From assembly GCF_020921035.1 (NCBI RefSeq), contig NC_063154.1:3782001-3846000 (forward strand): a stretch of 64,000 nt of DNA, given 5' to 3'. Below the pieces are notes generated by a model. It had not been told where the DNA came from. It worked only from the letters and a program-made list of their open reading frames with translations, and ran no database searches. Source of the DNA: Rhodamnia argentea (Eukaryota > Streptophyta > Magnoliopsida > Myrtales > Myrtaceae). Shown piece by piece: positions 11,671 to 23,429 of the stretch (the first letter of the stretch is position 1; the number at the start of each line of letters is the position of its first letter). The translations under genes were made by a program, and so were the position numbers.

Positions 11671-12378
11671 ATGGCGGACACCCTTCTTCCCCGTGACTTC
11701 GTGGACGCCGCCGCCGACGACGACGACGACGCCCTCTCCTTCTGCGACCTCCCTTTCGCCGCCCTCCACCACCAGCCTGACGGATCATGCCCCGCTCCTC
11801 TACCTTCTCCGGCCTCGCCGCTTCGGGACGCCCCCGACTTCGAGTTCCCCGCCGGTCCCGCCATCTCCCCCGTCGACGCCTTCCTCTTCTGCGGCAAGCC
11901 CATCCCCTACCACGAGCGCGAGGGCCGCGTCGACTCCCTGCTGCTGCGGTCCGACTCGTTCGGCCGCCTCAACAGCTTCCGCCGGGACGGTGCGAAGCTC
12001 CGGTTCGCGAGCGGGCAGCTCCTCCGGTCCAACTCGCTCAGAGTGGCGCGGCCGCGGAGCTCTGTCGCCCCGGCTGCCGCCTCCGTCGGACCATCTTCTT
12101 CGCGGAGGAGGCACCGGGCTCTGATCGGGATCACGAAGTTCCCCGCCAGGATGGAGTTGAGCGACATAAGGAAGAGGCAGGGCCGGCGTGCTCCGGCGCC
12201 GCTTTTCCCGGCGGCCGAAGGCGGGGAGCAGGTCGTCGCCGGTGGGAGGAGCGGTGGCCAATGGAGTCTGCTCAGGCCGTTGCGGTGTCGGTCTCACCTC
12301 GTGAACGCGTTGGCCAAGGCTTCCCTGGGATGCATTTCGCACGCGCGACCTCACGTGTGCGAGGAGCGATTCAATTGA
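11671..12378 (+). CDS. Uncharacterised plant protein, 235 aa (paralogue of the 5385-6197 gene)
   Basis: A single-exon frame starting ATGGCGGACACC with a good plant start context (GCC before ATG, GC after). Motifs in order: acidic DDDDDALSFCDLPF (about residues 17-30), an FEF word, AFLFCGKPI (about 70-78), LLRSDSFGRLNSFRR, a serine/arginine-rich stretch, HRALIGITKFPARMELSDIR (about 149-168) and WSLLRPLRCRS near the C terminus. These parallel the 270-residue protein at 5385-6197. It is GC-rich (mostly G/C third positions) compared with its AT-rich paralogue. I do not recognise a function. There are no membrane or signal segments. A possible AATAAA poly(A) signal lies at 12571-12576. The large overlapping frames on both strands are shadows of the GC-rich coding sequence. 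Confidence 0.8.
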   Translation: MADTLLPRDFVDAAADDDDDALSFCDLPFAALHHQPDGSCPAPLPSPASPLRDAPDFEFPAGPAISPVDAFLFCGKPIPYHEREGRVDSLLLRSDSFGRLNSFRRDGAKLRFASGQLLRSNSLRVARPRSSVAPAAASVGPSSSRRRHRALIGITKFPARMELSDIRKRQGRRAPAPLFPAAEGGEQVVAGGRSGGQWSLLRPLRCRSHLVNALAKASLGCISHARPHVCEERFN

Positions 12379-13476
12379 GCTGACTTTGACTCGGTCGATT
12401 ATTTGCTTCTTTTTTTTTTTGGCTGGGAGAGTTTGGGCCGTGTGATTTGCAGCAGTCGGATCGGATCATGGCCCATGGGATTCATACTTTTTTCTTAATA
12501 TTCTTATGTAAATTATTTAGTTCGTGTAATTACATTACACCTTAAGTTTTGTCCATTCTATTTCGATGTAAATAAATAAGGAGTTACTACAATGACTATA
12601 TAATATTGTAAATGACCGATATCCAAGGCTTTGTTTCTTTTCATGAAAATAAATAATTTTAAACGGCCAATTATCAATGAAATGCAACGCCTAATTTATT
12701 CATTTATTGTTTCAAAGGCAAGATGTAGCATGACTCACCTAGACTAAAAGAATTTAATGTCCAATATAATGTTCTCATGTTGACGAGGACTTACCATCCC
12801 TCCAAAAATAAAAAGTTACTAATCAAGCTTTGAACCGTATTCGCTAATCTAAAAATATAATTATTTAACTCGATGGAAAATTTATATGTTCCAATTGATT
12901 GGTAGTCTGTCGTTGCTTATGAAAAATAATTCCATAGAGCCTATGGCTATTCAATTGTCGTAGTGGAAAGCGCAAATTTTTAAAATAAAAAAATTGAAGA
13001 AAATAATAGAGGTCGTTTAGAAAGGCGTTTGTGCGATCCTAAAAGGTATGATGTCTTCCGAAACCTTTCAATATCAGATCGAAATGCAACAAATTTCGAT
13101 CTTTTGGGGACTTCGCCATGACTGGTTTTGACCATTTAAATGATTCGTCGCATTTTAATCTGACGACCAAAGATTATAACAGTGTGACGTGTGCCTGCTC
13201 TTGGGGAACATAAACCGCCCCTAAAATAATCCCGACCTGGAAATAGTAAAAACACCCCCCCCCCGGGGTCGTCAAACTGGCTATTGCCAGAAAAACCTGT
13301 CGAGCCGTTTTTAACCCTTTCTTTGATGCCTTCTAAGGGAAAGAATTCTCGTCTTTCCTATTGGGCTGGCATCTCAGGAGCGGGAGGGTTAACGGACTTA
13401 CTGCTTTGGCTGCCTAAAAGTGCTAAAACCCTGCAACGCCACCCTTTGTGAAAGCGGCGCCACTCTCCTCGGGTTT
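12379..13476. other. 3' flank of the 235-aa gene and upstream region of the bromodomain gene
   Basis: AT-rich to about 13180, then a more GC-balanced segment with a C10 run near 13255-13264 and TGGGCT (site II-like) near 13360. The last part is probably promoter for the bromodomain gene. No gene is seen. Confidence 0.4.
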
Positions 13477-13516
13477 CCTCCGGTTTCACTCTCCAGAGCA
13501 AGCTCGTCTTCTTCAG

Positions 13517-13716
13517 GTGATCTCTCTGCCCTTCTCTGATCTTCTTGTTAGTCTCGATTTGTTCTCGCAATCGTCTAAACCGGACTTGAGAGAAAGCTAT
13601 GCTTTTGATTTCGCTGGGGGGAGCTGTTGTTTCTTGTTCGATTCCGTAGAGAAACTCGGAGAGAGGAGGCGAGGCGAATTGAGGCCCCCCCGTCAATGGA
13701 GTTTTGCTCGCTTGCG

Positions 13717-13747
<31 letters not shown>

Positions 13748-13917
13748 GCTGCTGTATGAAGAAGTTTTTCTCGTTACCCGCGGTACTTCGTGAATGGCTC
13801 GTGCCCATCTCCGTAGGCGTGCAAATCCTGCGCGTGCGCATGCTCATGCTCTTGCATTTTCCGCAGCCAGCCGTTCACAGTAAACGCTAAAGTTCACTTC
13901 TTTTGGTTTTCTTTTAG
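13517..13917 (+). other. Intron in the 5' UTR of the bromodomain gene
   Basis: A CTTCTTCAG|GTGATC donor and a TTCTTTTAG|TGCC acceptor lie just ahead of the ATG at 13924. The intron contains a run of about 25 T (about 13723-13747). This is inferred from splice signals and the absence of an earlier in-frame start. Confidence 0.55.
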
Positions 13918-13923
13918 TGCCGG

Positions 13924-16900
13924 ATGGAAGAAATGGAGTTGGATGGTTTGATTCCATATGTTGGGACGGTTAATTCCAGTTCCGAAGTTGAACCATGGGA
14001 GCACCATCTGGATCAAATTCTGGTCAAGGTTAATGAGGTAATTTTCTTTTTTAAGCAACTAGTATTAGCCTCTTAAAATTGTACAACGCAAAGGCTTGCT
14101 TCTCATGATTTCTTTTAGTCCTATTTGTGTATGTAATGCTCAGTCCCGTTGGATCCGGAATACTTGGATTTCCTTGTGATAATTTGGATTTTCCTAACAG
14201 TTGGAGAAAAGTGTCAACGAGATTGAGCAATTCTATCATGATCAAAGTAAAAAGCAACCAAGCACCTCCAAAGGTAGCACACTAGGCAAGGACGAGAGGC
14301 AGATTAACGGTCTCAAGAAGCTGCAACAGGATGGTTGTAGTAGGGAAGCCACTGCAGCAAAGAGAATGCAACAGCTTATCAGTCATTTTGGCGTAATTCT
14401 CCGCCAGGCAAGTTGTTTCTTACTTGCGTCAGCAGACAGCAATTATACTGGAGTCATGCATCCATCCTACCATTGCTCAACTAATCTCGAACATGCTTGG
14501 TTCTATTCAATGTTCAAACGTTTATGTGAATGTTGCTTTGACCTAATTTGTCTTTTCTATGTCCCATGCTAGCAAATTGATACTCCACATTTTCATTCCA
14601 AATTCGCGGATATAGACCGTATGATTTTGATGTTGTGAGATTTTATGGGACCAGTGTCAATTGTTCTAAAAGTTTAAACTGTTAGATGAAGGCTGAAGGC
14701 GCGGTTTAATATTTATATATTCTAACACTCCCTCTCACGCTTAGTCTGGTCTTTTTGCCTAATAGTAAGCTTGGACATATTTAATTGTGGAGGCAAATGG
14801 GGTCTAAAAAGATTTGAACTCGGGAGCTCTTGCTACGATGTCATGTGAGATTTTGGGACCATTGCCAACTATGCCAACTATTCTAAAAACTAAAGCTGTT
14901 AGATGAAGGTTGAAGACCCGGTTTAATATTTATATATTCTAACAGATGTGATCCTTTTGCACACCCTTGTTCTCCTTTTACCTTTTTGCTGAAGTAATCT
15001 CACCCCTTATAATTTTTCTATAGTCATGAACTGCTCACTGGAAACCAGTTGAGGATGCTTCCTTACAAAAAATTTAGCTTGCTGATATTTACTTCGTTAT
15101 GTTATTCGCTTTATCTGTGGAAGAGTTAGATCTTATAGTTGTCCATCATTGATTGTTAGAATGTACGATATTCAAAAAAATAGAATCCAGAGGAAGTATT
15201 ATGTTTCTCGAATATGTCTCTGCCCTTTTTTGTTCAGTTACTCTGAGCATTTTCTTGGTCCAGAAGAGGCATAGTCACTCTCCCAATTTGGTGATACATA
15301 TTAAGTTCAGTGGTTTTGCTCTATTCCCAAACGTCTTTTGCAGTTTTTTTTTTTTTTTTTGCCTCTTATTTTTTGTGAAAAAGCTTTTCGCTTGGAACAC
15401 CATGGATTTTTTTCTTGTAGGAAGAGAAAGTCAGCGGCATCCTTTGGTGATATACATTTTACATTTTGCTTTCAGATCACCCAGCACAAATGGGCGGGGC
15501 CCTTCCTGCAACCTGTAGATGTCAAGGCTCTTGGTTTGCATGACTATCATAAAGTATGGCTTTTGTTCCTTTTGATCTCTCATCTTTTTGATCAGGATGC
15601 TCAGATATTATTTTGATCAGTGTTTAGAGTGCTTAATGTTGTTTGTCAATGTTTGTTGAGCCTAGCTCAATGTTCTCTACACCTATAGCTTTGTGGATCT
15701 CAGAAGGAAGCGGATTTCTAAACTAGCTAAAAGTAATGTACTAAAAATGGGAATTGATTGGCCAATACCATTGTTTGGAGGGGAAAACATGAAGAGCAAA
15801 AGTGAGGAACTTTGCCTATTGGGCCACACAACCACTCAACTCATATCGTTTAATGTTTGAATCTATTTATGACAGTGTGCAGCCTGATTTGAATATCGCT
15901 GCATCTTTTTTGTATGTCTTCTACTGCTTTTTATATATTGGATTGCTGATATATTCTAGGTAATTGACAAGCCAATGGACTTCAGCACGATTAAAAAGCA
16001 AATGGAGGCCACTGATGGTACATCTTATAAGAACGTCCGAGAGATATGTGCTGACATGCGGCTGGTCTTCAAAAATGCTATGAAGTACAATGATGAAAAG
16101 AGCAATATTCATGTCATGGCCAAGACATTGCTCCGAAAATTTGAGGAGAAGTGGCTCCAACTACTTCCTAAAGTTACAGAGGAGGTAAGTTGGTCCCTAA
16201 GTTTCAATCAAAAGAAAAAAAAAAGTAGGTCCCTAAGGACCAATCATGATTTGCTGTTCAGGGTTTCATTACCAGTTTGGCAGGCTGCTGAATGTGTTTG
16301 ACTGTTAATATGGTTTCTTCTATAATGAGGTGCTAGTATGTTGACAATTCTAATTGTGCTTTTCATTTCTAAACCATGTGTGTAGGAAAAAAGACTAGAA
16401 CAGGAAGAGGCAGAGGCACTGTTTGACATGCAACTTGCTAAGGAAGCTGCTAATGCCAGAATGGCCAGAGAAATAAGTAGTGAGGTACTTTCCAATGAAC
16501 ATAAAAGCTACAGATTTTTTTGTGTAAGGGGGAAATATTACATTAAGGACAGGCAAGCCTTTTCATTAGGAGCGTAGTCATCTAATAAATGGGACAGACA
16601 TCATCTTCTGTAGCATACCGATCTTCTAATTGCTAACTAAAATACAATTATTTCTCAACTACAATTTGTGAAACTCTTTCAGCTTTACGAGGTTGATATG
16701 CATCTGGAAAGGCTCAGGGCAATTGTCATCTCAAAGTGCAGGTCAGTTGTGCGTTGTTTTCAAGTGAAGTCGTGGTAGGAATTGAGAATAGAAAAATTGC
16801 CTGTAATGTCTCTCTTCTGTTTCCCAGCTCTGGTTATGCGAATTTTTCATTTTCATGTAATTTAATAATTAAGCTTGTTAGGTTCTCACGTTTGTGTCCT

Positions 16901-17626
16901 TCCATATAAAGGGGATGTCTCTTCCACCCATGGTCCTGTCGGATTCATGTCGATTGTCATTGGTGCCTTTTGGTTTCCTGTAGGACCTGCAAATGAGAGA
17001 TTGTGGGTGCCTGGTGCAAGGCAGTCGCTATAAAATGCACTAGTGTATCTCCCTTAAATGCGTCTGTTGTGCATGCATTTACTCGATAACTTTCAGCTGA
17101 AACATCTAATAAAAGACATGCTCGACAATTCCATACCAGGAAAATCTCCACAGATGAAAAAAGGAAAATAGCGGCGGCCCTTGATAAATTGCCAGTGGAG
17201 GATGTCGACAAGGCTTTGGAGATTGTTGCTCAGTATGATTCAAGCTTCCAATCAAAGGGTGATCTTGTGGACCTTGATCTAGATGCTCAGGTTAAACTCT
17301 CTCTCTCTCTCTCTCTCTCTCTTTGGCACACGGGTGCTGGTGCACTCTACAAGTTTTGTTTTGCTGGAGTCGAGAGCAATATATTGGCGGTGCTACTTAC
17401 TGTCAATCTGATGCAGAGCGAATGCACATTGTGGAAGTTGAAATTTTTCGTTAAGGGCGCCCTTGAAGTTCAAGGAAAGAGTTCAACAGCTGTCGTTGTT
17501 GACAGCAACCACGAGCGCAGCAATAACAACGGCGGCAACAACAACAGCAACAAGAAGAGGAAGAAGGAAATATGTAATGCCATTGCTAGGACCGCGAAGA
17601 AAAGGAGCGTGAAGCCCTCGTCCTAA
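13924..17626 (+). CDS. GTE6: Bromodomain and NET-domain transcription factor, GTE1/GTE6 type
   Basis: A plant BET-like protein that reads acetylated histones to control transcription. Exons: 13924-14037, 14201-14407, 15476-15553, 15960-16184, 16386-16484, 16683-16741, 17140-17290 and 17417-17626, giving 380 aa, close to the known GTE1/GTE6 length. Residues about 108-200 form one bromodomain: WAGPFLQPVD, the IDKPMDFSTIKKQM segment, and AMKYND, whose Asn is the acetyl-lysine contact. Residues about 262-325 form the NET domain (STDEKRKIAAALDKLP, then VDLDLDAQ and LWKLKFFV). The tail is Asn/Lys/Arg-rich and fits a nuclear protein. The second coding intron starts with GC rather than GT (CGCCAG|GCAAGT). 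A (CT)n tract follows the donor at 17291. The GTE6 rather than GTE1 assignment rests mainly on neighbours and is less certain than the family. Confidence 0.93.
14628..14945. repeat. Direct repeat pair in the second coding intron of the bromodomain gene
   Basis: A segment of about 100 bp (about 14628-14728, gtgagattttatgggacca ... gttagatgaaggctgaag ... atatattctaaca) is repeated at about 14843-14945 with about 80-90% identity. The spacer includes 'ccctctcacgctta' and 'gaactcggga' words, typical of plant dispersed retroelement-derived sequence. No coding content. Confidence 0.6.
17297..17322 (+). repeat. (CT)13 microsatellite, start of the last intron of the bromodomain gene
   Basis: Pure CT repeat starting 6 nt after the 5' splice site at 17291. 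Confidence 0.9.
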
Positions 17627-19612
17627 ACATGCGGGAACCGTAAAAAGGATTCCCATTCCATCTTTTTGGAGAGCTGCGCTATTTCCCTTTTTGCGTGAAA
17701 TGCGTATCATTTTGTTTACGGACCAATTAGACTTCAACTTTATTATGTACGTATCACTCAGTATGCACTAACACTTTTTTTCAGGCATATTCTTGATCCT
17801 CGACCCGAGTTGTTACTTGCCTATCTCAATTTAGTTAAAAAGAACTTACTTTTCTTTTTTTTTTTTTTTCCTAACCTAGCTTGGGGAGAACAATTTATCT
17901 TTTCCATTCAAAATAGCAAAGAACAAGACCAATTCTGCAAGAAACTCAATTCAAAGCATTACTTCGTCCGTTGCATCCATTCAATCTTTAGACATAAAGA
18001 CTAGAAAATATAAAGAAAAGGAAAAGGAAAATGAAAGATCAAGATCGAACTTCTAATACTGGTCGCCAATCATTTCCTCCGGTTGTAGTTACAATTACAA
18101 CTGCCATTAAAATCACTTAAAACTTAGACAAAAGAATTAAGGGCAAATGATTTCGGGTTCCATACGGATTTCATCCGGAACTTACCCGTTGAAATAGACT
18201 CTTCATTTTTTGGAACCTAAAAAACCTACCCAGTTATAAATTCCAGGATACCTAAGTCCCTGTCAATTTCTTTTTTATTTTTGTTTTAGTTAAGCAAAAT
18301 GGAAGTAAACACAACAATCATTTAAGATTTTAACAATTATTTAATAACTTACAAAAACATCATCCCTTCTAAAAAGTAAAAAAAAAGTCCAATTGCTTTC
18401 TATATAGCACCACATGACATGACACGCGATATGACACATTACATCGACACGTGATTTCTCAAAAAATAAGTGAATTCCGGCATGTTGGGACACATTGTAT
18501 ATTAAATGTATTTATATATATATGTCATAAATTATTATTTATACAAAAAATATTAGCGGTGAGTTTCTTCTTCTTCTTGTATTAGGAATTACGATTAGGT
18601 TTTTTTTTTTTTTTTAGACTGACTGGATATATTAATTTTAGAGTGGCTTGATATATGAATTAAGTATATATATTTGTAATAAATTCATATTTTGACCCAT
18701 AATTTATTGAAAATGCCCGAAATTGATCCTATGCGTGTTGGGATGCTAGACTCTCTTGTCGTTGGCATGTTTCGAGCACTGATCATATGTTAGTCACATG
18801 TCGAAGAGCGTCGGAGTGTTGAACACGACACAAAGACTCTAAGAAAGTATTAGTGCTATATAGGTTGGTTCCCGCTAATATATTTGAGAGAGAGAAGAGC
18901 TTTTCATTTGATAAGAATTTTTGAAAATGGTGATGAGAAACATGAGTGTACTTGCTTTCATGCTTTTCTCCACTAACTCATGTATAATTTGGTCACATCA
19001 GCTAAGACTTGGGTGCAAACCAACTTAAAAGACCATCGTAATAGTGAAGAGAGCGCCATTCTACATTCAGACTTAGCCTCTTTTGCCATGTGATGGTCTA
19101 ATGAAGCATCCCAAGGTCGTTCTCATCAACTTTGATGTACCATCCTACTAACAAACACTGGAATCCCGGTTTCGATTCGATTCGGTTCCACTAAAAATCG
19201 ACGGTTCCTGAATAGGACCCGAGCTCATGAGAATTGGGAATCGGTGGTTCGGTTCTCTGATTTTCGATTTTACCTTGAAATCATGTTTACCCCTAAAAGA
19301 AATTATCTAACGACTCAAATTAACGACGTTATCATCTTCAACAAATTAGTGTGTTCATTAGGCAAAATTGGAAAATGTTGTCTACCATGAGAACATATTT
19401 TTGCATTTATTAAATCACATGACAACTGTGATCCGTGAATGATAGAGATGATGAGATTAATTTCTAGAGAGAGTAGGTAAAGTTAATTGATAGGTATCGA
19501 ACCAAGCTTTGGTACCCAAGCAATGTGGTCCGTTAACAAAAAAAGGCACGTTTTAAGATATATATATAAGGTCATCCTATTCTCATAGTACTAAAATTTC
19601 TAGTATGAATGC
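17627..19612. other. Intergenic, AT-rich, no gene recognised
   Basis: 3' flank of the bromodomain gene followed by AT-rich repeat-like sequence. CGATTCGATTCGG / GGTTCGGTTC words at about 19160-19270 resemble the arms of the 3840-4366 element. No supported reading frame. Confidence 0.4.
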
Positions 19613-19900
19613 AAGTATTTACTGGATTTGGATCGCTTAATACTGGAATTTTCGTGACATGCATGACATTATTCAAATCAAGCCGTCCAAATAAAAATGA
19701 ACGGCTTGATTTGAACTACGTCGTGTGTTAAAAGGGATGGAAAAAATGTGGGCGGGAATTTTTTGGGGTTTGAAAAATTTTGAATCTCCAAACGTGGCTC
19801 AAATCAAGCCATCTATTTTCATTTGGACAACTTGATTTGAGTAATATCACGCGTGTCACGAAAATCTCAATGTTAGGCAATCCATATCCGTATTTATTAC
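19613..19900. mobile_element. MITE with roughly 95-bp terminal inverted repeats
   Basis: The left arm (about 19613-19712) contains ATTTTCGTGACATGCATGAC, ATTCAAATCAAGCCGTCC and CGGCTTGATTT. The right arm (about 19800-19900), reverse complemented, gives ATTTTCGTGACACGCGTGAT, ACTCAAATCAAGTTGTCC and TGGCTTGATTT in the same order. The arms pair over about 95 bp with scattered mismatches. A sub-palindrome (caagccgt...acggcttg) also lies within the left arm. The total is about 290 bp and it is non-coding. Confidence 0.75.
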
Positions 19901-20045
19901 CTTATTTTTCCTTTTGATAAAGGGAAAAAGCGGGCATAAAAAGATGAAAAAAGAAAAAGAAAAAAAGAGAGTTATCCCCTCCCTCCGTATCTCCAGTCCG
20001 TCGTTGATCATTATTACATCACCATTACAATTGGGCTTAACTCAG

Positions 20046-20053
20046 TGACGTCA
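20046..20053. promoter_or_regulatory. Palindromic TGACGTCA bZIP-type site upstream of the taxilin gene
   Basis: A perfect TGACGTCA, with TGGGCT (site II-like) about 12 bp upstream, in the probable promoter. A duplicated gcctccgtcgcattctc (about 20118 and 20165) sits in the leader region. Function is inferred from motif and position only. Confidence 0.4.
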
Positions 20054-20198
20054 CTCTCCGTCTCTTTGCATTCGGAACCACTACCAGGCGCAGGCAAACG
20101 CGCCTGGATTCGGCCCTGCCTCCGTCGCATTCTCATCTCGCTGCGAATCACAATTTCTTCTTCAGCCTCCGTCGCATTCTCCTCGCTGAATCCTTAAG

Positions 20199-20740
20199 GT
20201 GATGTCTCTTCTGTACTTCTCCTTTCCCCCGCCTCCTCCTTGTTGCATTCCCGTCTTCTTCATAGTTTGCTCGAATGGCTTTCGTGTTGATTGTAGCGAA
20301 ACAAATCAGCGATGCCTAGGCGTTATTGATTTTTCTTAAACATCGGGATCTGATCGTCCGCGGTAGATCGAGCAAGCTTCGGTTCCTGCCCTGTCTTGAC
20401 CCTCATGCTTGCTCGGTGTTTGCGAAGGTTGGGATGCGTATATGTTCTTCGCTTTGTTGAGTGGAGATTTTCGCACGATTAACCAATTGGTGTCTTGAGT
20501 CGCTCTTTCTTTAGAGGCCTTTTGTTGTGGCTCAAATGGTTTACTAGGGCTCTTTCTTGGTTGAGTCTGAGAAAGTTTCTGTAATTTCTCAGTTTGGAAA
20601 GTTGATGCCATTTTCAAAACGCAGACCGAACTTGCTGGCCTTTTTTGAATTCTTTTAGAAGTGAACCTGTGGATAATTCCAGTCTGCCACATACATGCTT
20701 GTGGTTTCTTTACCTGAGATAAGCATTCACTTTGTTCCAG
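20199..20740 (+). other. Intron in the 5' UTR of the taxilin gene
   Basis: A CTTAAG|GTGATG donor and a TTTGTTCCAG acceptor lie 8 nt before the ATG at 20749. Inferred from splice signals. Confidence 0.5.
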
Positions 20741-20748
20741 TGCATAAA

Positions 20749-23375
20749 ATGGAGAACCCAGCTGCAACTCAGCTTCCTGAGGTGGATGCTTTGCCGGATG
20801 GTTTCGTTGATGGCACCGCTGAGCCTCTTTGCCCTCCAACTCCTAATAATGGGGAAGCGAAGCCGCTGAACGATTGTAGGATCCATAGCGGGAATCATTT
20901 GGATGGGTTAGCACACGAGTTAGAGGATTTGGATGATAAAGAACACATTGAAAAGAATTTTGGCTCACCCTTGACTCCAGGATTGGCTCATTCCACTCAC
21001 GTGGATTCTTCAGAGGTTTCTGGATCCTGTGAGGTAAAAGAACAAGCTCAGGAGAAATTTCAAAGTTCAGACAAATGTAATTATCTTTTCCTTGAAGTCA
21101 AGACTATTATCCTTCGCATTATTCTCTTTGCTTTTGTCCTTTTGTTATTTAGGTCTTCTCTACTCTTGTATATTTTGATTCTTAGCACTTTTGCTTTAGC
21201 AGTATCTGGAAGCTTGATTAGTTTTATCATTTTGATTCCACTCATGGGGATTCTTACGATGCAGCTGCTGAAGAGAAGTTGGTCCCGCAGCCAACTCATG
21301 CTAAGGAAAAATCTTTGCCAGATGGAGACGATTCTTTGAAAAACAGAAAGCAAGTAGGTAGATGGCCCAATATAGTACATCTGTGAAATTTCTGTGTGTC
21401 TATTAATGCTTGTACTAGAAATTGTCAATCTGCAACTTACAACATGTTGTAAGAATGGCCCATCATCTTGCTTGTCCATGTGGACATATTCATTTAGCAT
21501 GTCACAGAGCATTTGGCTTTAATTCATAAAGCAGGCATGTGTTGATGCATGGCCAAGTAAGATGATGGGCTATTCTGAGATCATGTAACGAAGTCCTAAT
21601 TCCTAATCTTGTGATCCTTGAGACAATATTGGTTAATGAGTCTGGCCATTCTAATTTCTCAGGAAATGTCTGAATCAAAAAAGAATGCCAAGCGTAGTTT
21701 TAAGTCAGAAAAGGAGTTTTTACAGTTCACTCTGAAATATCAACAAGTTCTTGCTGAACGAGATGCTGGTAAGTTCACACTTCTCCTGCACTTTTTAGCG
21801 ACTGTCATTTGTTGGTTGGATTAGTTTTTTATTTGACATTAATGAAAGTAACATTATTTGCATCTGTGATCATTTTGTGACAAATGTAAAGTGCTTTTGA
21901 ATGTTAGAATTTGCCTTCATTGGGAGTTCAGTGTCGGAATATTGTTGTGAGTTTGCACAGCATGGTGACTGTGGAAGCTGACAAGGTTTTCTTGCCATTA
22001 TTTGAGGCGCGTGATAATTATGGCAGAGATTAATTTAGTCCTTTCATGAAGACATTGTTTTAGCATTACAAATTGTCTGAGAATCAAGAATTCCTCAATA
22101 TACAAAAGAGTCCTAAAATAGAGCAATATGGTTCATGCACATAGACTAGATGATGTTACTATTGCTTAAGAATTGTGATTGTTGTGATATGGGGTTCTCT
22201 CTCTTAGAAGTATCTCTTATTGATTGATGAGGATGATCAGGGTTCCTAGGACTTCTCTTTTCCAGGTTCAACTGGTAGCTAAGTGAAGGCTTGGTAAATC
22301 AACAGTGGGTTCGATGATGAACTTCCTGTTCCCAAGTCAGGATAAAACATATTAAAAAAAGTGAAACCTTTTATCTTTTTCTTTTTTTCTTATTTCTTTT
22401 GTAAAAAGTACCACGACAATAGAATACTTGCTCCATTAAATTGGGTGTTGCTCTATAGTAACAATTGTTGAACACAACATGACATGATGAACTTTGTTTC
22501 TTTGTTTCCATTTAAACTTGCTAGTACAACAGTTGTAATCATGTGAACTTTACTTGAGAATCCAGATGAATTACGTGGAGGCTGTTTGTAAGCTTCTCCG
22601 CAGCTGCTTCAACTGTGAATAGGGGTGCTGCAGCTTATATTAGGTGTTTCTCAAACGCCTCCTAGTTGCAGTTACCCCAAAGCTACAACAGCTTTTAGAA
22701 AGCTACCTCATCCAACTTTGATTTGAAATATATAATTACTAAACATTAAAGATATAGCAACACAGCACAACATATCTGTAGCTAATATCAAATGGGCTCG
22801 TAGTGCATAAGTTGTCGTTTTTGTAACAGTCTTTGCTTTTTTGGGATAATTTAAGCCTAGATATCGAATCATTGGCTTTAACTTTTAATACATATTTACC
22901 TCTGCCTATCTTCTCTACCAAAAAGGAAATTATAAGTCTCTTCTCTTGTATAATTTGAATACACTAAATTTAGGTCTATCAAGTGCAAACTAAAATAGCA
23001 TGGTATTTGTGGGAGCCTAGATGCATAGTTGGAATCTTAGGCAATGCACGAAATAAGATTGTCTGGTGAATCTCTCTCTTCTACGTGAACATTTGGTAAT
23101 GCAATTTTTATTCCCCTCCCCTCCTTCCTCTTCCCCTTTTGCTTTGAATGTTGACATTTTTGCACAAATCATATGCGTTAGCACACAACCAATTTCTTTT
23201 CTGTAAATTATCTTTATATTTTCAGCATCTATGGTCTTAAGATATAGTGACTAGTTTCCACATCGACAACTGTCACAGCTATTGCCGTTCGAGATAAGCT
23301 TGAGTCACTGTGTCGGGAGTTGCAACGTCAAAACAAAATGCTAATGGTACTTTTCCTTCACAATCTGCTCCTAAT

Positions 23376-23429
<54 letters not shown>

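Noticed and set aside
11531..12383. Long overlapping frames on both strands around the 235-aa gene (184-198 codons)
   Set aside because: They are shadows of GC-rich coding sequence. The 235-aa frame alone has the family motifs, a TATA box and a good start.
20695..20748. In-frame upstream start (ATG at 20695) for the taxilin protein
   Set aside because: It falls before the likely intron acceptor at 20740, so it would not be in the mature mRNA.
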